Assembly (NCBI GenBank): GCA_023375785.1
Contig: SZWC01001202.1
Coordinates: 244,874-308,873, forward strand
DNA from: Penium margaritaceum
Lineage: Eukaryota > Streptophyta > Zygnematophyceae > Desmidiales > Peniaceae
DNA: 64,000 bases
Reading direction: 5' to 3'
Notes under the pieces: generated by a model
Seen by the model: only the letters and a program-made list of their open reading frames with translations
What the model was told of the DNA's origin: nothing
The model's database searches: none
Translations under genes and position numbers: made by a program
Part shown: positions 61,601 through 64,000 of the stretch, in pieces
Layout of the letters: the number at the start of each line of letters is the position of its first letter
Numbering within the stretch: the stretch's first letter is position 1

Positions 61601-64000
61601 GCGTGTTGTTAATGTTGAAAACTCATAACACGAGTCACAAATGATCAGTGGGGGAGGCCATGGGTTTGGAACACTAGTTATCAACTAGCAAGGAGAAAGA
61701 TTTTCAGCAAGTAGTGGCACGGTGTGGCTAGTGTGCAGAGTGACCAACCAAAGGATGCATATGTCACTGACTATGACGAAAGAAGTGCATTATGTGTGGC
61801 CAACATTGACAACTCATAACACGAGTCACAAATGGTCACATGGAGAGACAATGGTTTGAGAACCTTATGTATTGACTAGAAAGGACAAGGAACTTCAATA
61901 CGTAGTAGCACGGTGTGGCTAATATGCACACCAAATAACCAAACTAGGCATATGTCACTGACCATGACGAGAGAACTTCAATATGGGTGGTCAATGTTGA
62001 CGAACCATAACATGAGTGAAAAACGGTTAGGGCAGGAAACAATGCCATGGGAGTATCAGTTCTCAACTTGCAAGTACAACGACCTTCATTCAGTAGTAGC
62101 ACGGTGTGGGTACCATGCACAATGAACGACCAAAGTAGGCATATGTAATTCCTTTGTCCAAAGAAATGTGTTGTGTGTGGTCAACATTGACAGCTCATAA
62201 TACGAGTCACAAATGGTCAGAGGGAGAAAACAATGGGTTGGGAACACCAAGTATCAAAAAGCAAGCACAAGGAGCTTCAATACGTTGTGGCACGGTGTGC
62301 ATACTATGCACGATGACCAACCAAAGTATGCATATGTCACTGACCATGAACAAATAATGGCACTAAGTGTGGAAAACCTTGACAACTCATAACACGAGTC
62401 ACAAATGGTCAGAGGGGAAGATAGTGATTTGTGAATACTAGTTATTGACTAGCAAGTACAAATAGCTTCAATATGTAGTGGCACAGTGTGGCTACAATGC
62501 ACAGTGACCAACCAACGTATGCATATGTCACTGACCATGAACAAAGAATTTTGCTTCATGTGGTCAACATTTACAACTCACAACACGAGTCACTGATAGT
62601 CAGAGAGGGTAACAATGGGAACACTAGTTATCAACTAGCAAGTAGAAAGCTTTTCAATAAGTAGTGGCACGGTGTGGCTAGCATGCACAGTGACCAACCA
62701 AAGGATGCACACGTCACTGACTATGACCAAAGAAGTCCACTATGTATGGTCAACATTGAGAACTCATAACACGAGTCACAAATGGTCAGAGGGAGATACA
62801 ATGATTTGGGAACCCTATGTATTGACTAGAATGGACAAAGAACTTCAATACGCAGTGGCACGGTGTGGCTACTATGCACGCCAAACATCCAACTAGGCAT
62901 ATGTCACCGACCATGATGAAAGAATTTCAATATGGGTGGTCAACATTCACCAACCATAACACGAGTCACAAACGGTACGGGGAGGAAACAATGCTATGGG
63001 AACATCAGTTCTTAACTAGCAAGTACAATGACCTTCAGTTAATAGTAGCACGGTGTGGCTACCATGCACAATGACTGACTAAAGCAGGCATATGTACTGC
63101 CTTTGACCCAAGAAATCCGCTGTGTGTGGTCAACGTTGACAACTCATAATACGAGTCACAAATGGTCAGAGGGGGAAACAATGGTTTGGGAACACCGAGT
63201 ATCAAATAGCAAGCACAAGGAGCTTCAATACATTGTGGCACACTGTGGATACCGTGCACGATGACCAACCAAAGTAGGCATATGTCACTGACCATTACCA
63301 AATAATGGCACTAAGTGTGGTAAACCTTGACAACTCATAACACGAGTCACAGATGGTCAGGGTGGAAGATAATGGTTTTTGAATACTAGTTATCGACTAG
63401 CAAGTACAAATACCTTCAATATGTAGTGGCACAGTGTGGCTATAATGCACTGTGACCAACCAAAGTATGCATATGTGACTGACCATGAACAAAGAATTTC
63501 ACTTCATGTGGTCAACATTTACAACTCACAACACAGGTACAGATAGTCAGAGGGGGCTAACAATGGTTTGGGAACACTGGCTACCATCAGGAAAGCACAA
63601 AGATCTTTGATACGTAATGACACGGCGTGGTAACAATGTACTGTAACAAACCAAAGAAGGCATGTGTCACAAACCATGACCAAATGGATTTCAGAGTGTG
63701 TGGTCAATGTTGAAAACTCATACCACGAGTCACAAACGGTCAGTGGGGGAGACCATGGGTTGGGAACACTAGTTATCAACTAGCAAGTAGAAAGATTTTC
63801 AACAAGTAGTGGCACGGTGTGGCTAGCGTGCACAGTGACCAACCAAAGGATGCATATGTCACTGACTATGACTGAAGAAGTCCACTATGTGTGGTCAACA
63901 TTGACAACTCATAACACGAGTCACAAATGTTCTGAGGGAGAGACAATGGTTTGGGAACCCTATGTATCAACTAGAAAGGACAAAGAACTTCAATACATAG
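58628..64000 (-). repeat. Satellite array, block 4, inverted
   Basis: Same six-monomer repeat read on the minus strand. From left to right the order is d, c, b, a, f, e, d, c and so on, a mirror image of block 3. One unit lacks monomer a: at about 62619 b is joined directly to f. The array continues beyond the window. No gene. Confidence 0.95.

Overview
The window is repeat-only eukaryotic DNA, most likely pericentromeric or centromeric chromatin of a green plant or streptophyte alga. No host gene, rRNA gene or functional tRNA gene is recognisable. The plant assignment rests on two retrotransposon primer binding sites. One is complementary to the 3' end of plant initiator-Met tRNA (27573-27584). 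The other matches, over 18 nt, the 3' end of plant tRNA-Phe as I remember it (7568-7585, 52892-52909). A species cannot be named from the sequence.

The background is a tandem satellite with monomers of about 190 bp, arranged as a six-monomer higher-order repeat (types a to f) of about 1.14 kb. It occupies 3559-4940, 28381-39058 and 54323-58615 in one orientation. At 58616-58627 it flips through a short palindrome and runs in the opposite orientation to the end of the window. The six-monomer phase continues across the inserted elements, so these blocks were once one array.

Two retrotransposon families sit in the array. Family 1 is a Ty3/gypsy chromovirus (794-bp LTR, TGTAATG...TCTCACA, iMet primer site, gag-PR-RT-RH-IN-chromodomain). 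It is present as copy A (1-3558, +, 5' end outside the window), copy E (22296-28380, -) and fragment B (4941-6145, -). All are decayed, and E has lost the catalytic Asp in two RT motifs. Family 2 is a very large Ty3/gypsy element of about 15.3 kb with 1.4-kb LTRs, present as copy C (6146-21494, +) and copy D (39059-54317, -).

Family 2 is the most interesting content. Both copies derive from one uninterrupted reading frame of about 12.4 kb, now broken by a few single-base indels and many stop codons. The order is: Pro/Gln-rich N-terminus, Gag with CCHC knuckle, aspartic protease 1, RT, RNase H, a second protease-like domain, a Pro/Thr-rich region with an unrecognised conserved domain, an Ala/Glu-rich coiled coil, integrase, and a C-terminal array of about five PHD-like Cys/His fingers. 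The PHD array occupies the place of the chromodomain in Family 1. It could plausibly serve as an alternative chromatin reader.

The segment 4941-28380 appears to be one composite insertion: the satellite on both sides carries GTTCC and the f-to-a phase continues across it. Inside it, element C sits in chromovirus fragment B. C is followed by a second copy of its own internal 5' end (21495-21673), then by two inverted chromovirus LTRs meeting in a near-perfect palindrome (22266-22332). Element D is a clean insertion into monomer f with a 5-bp, one-mismatch target duplication.
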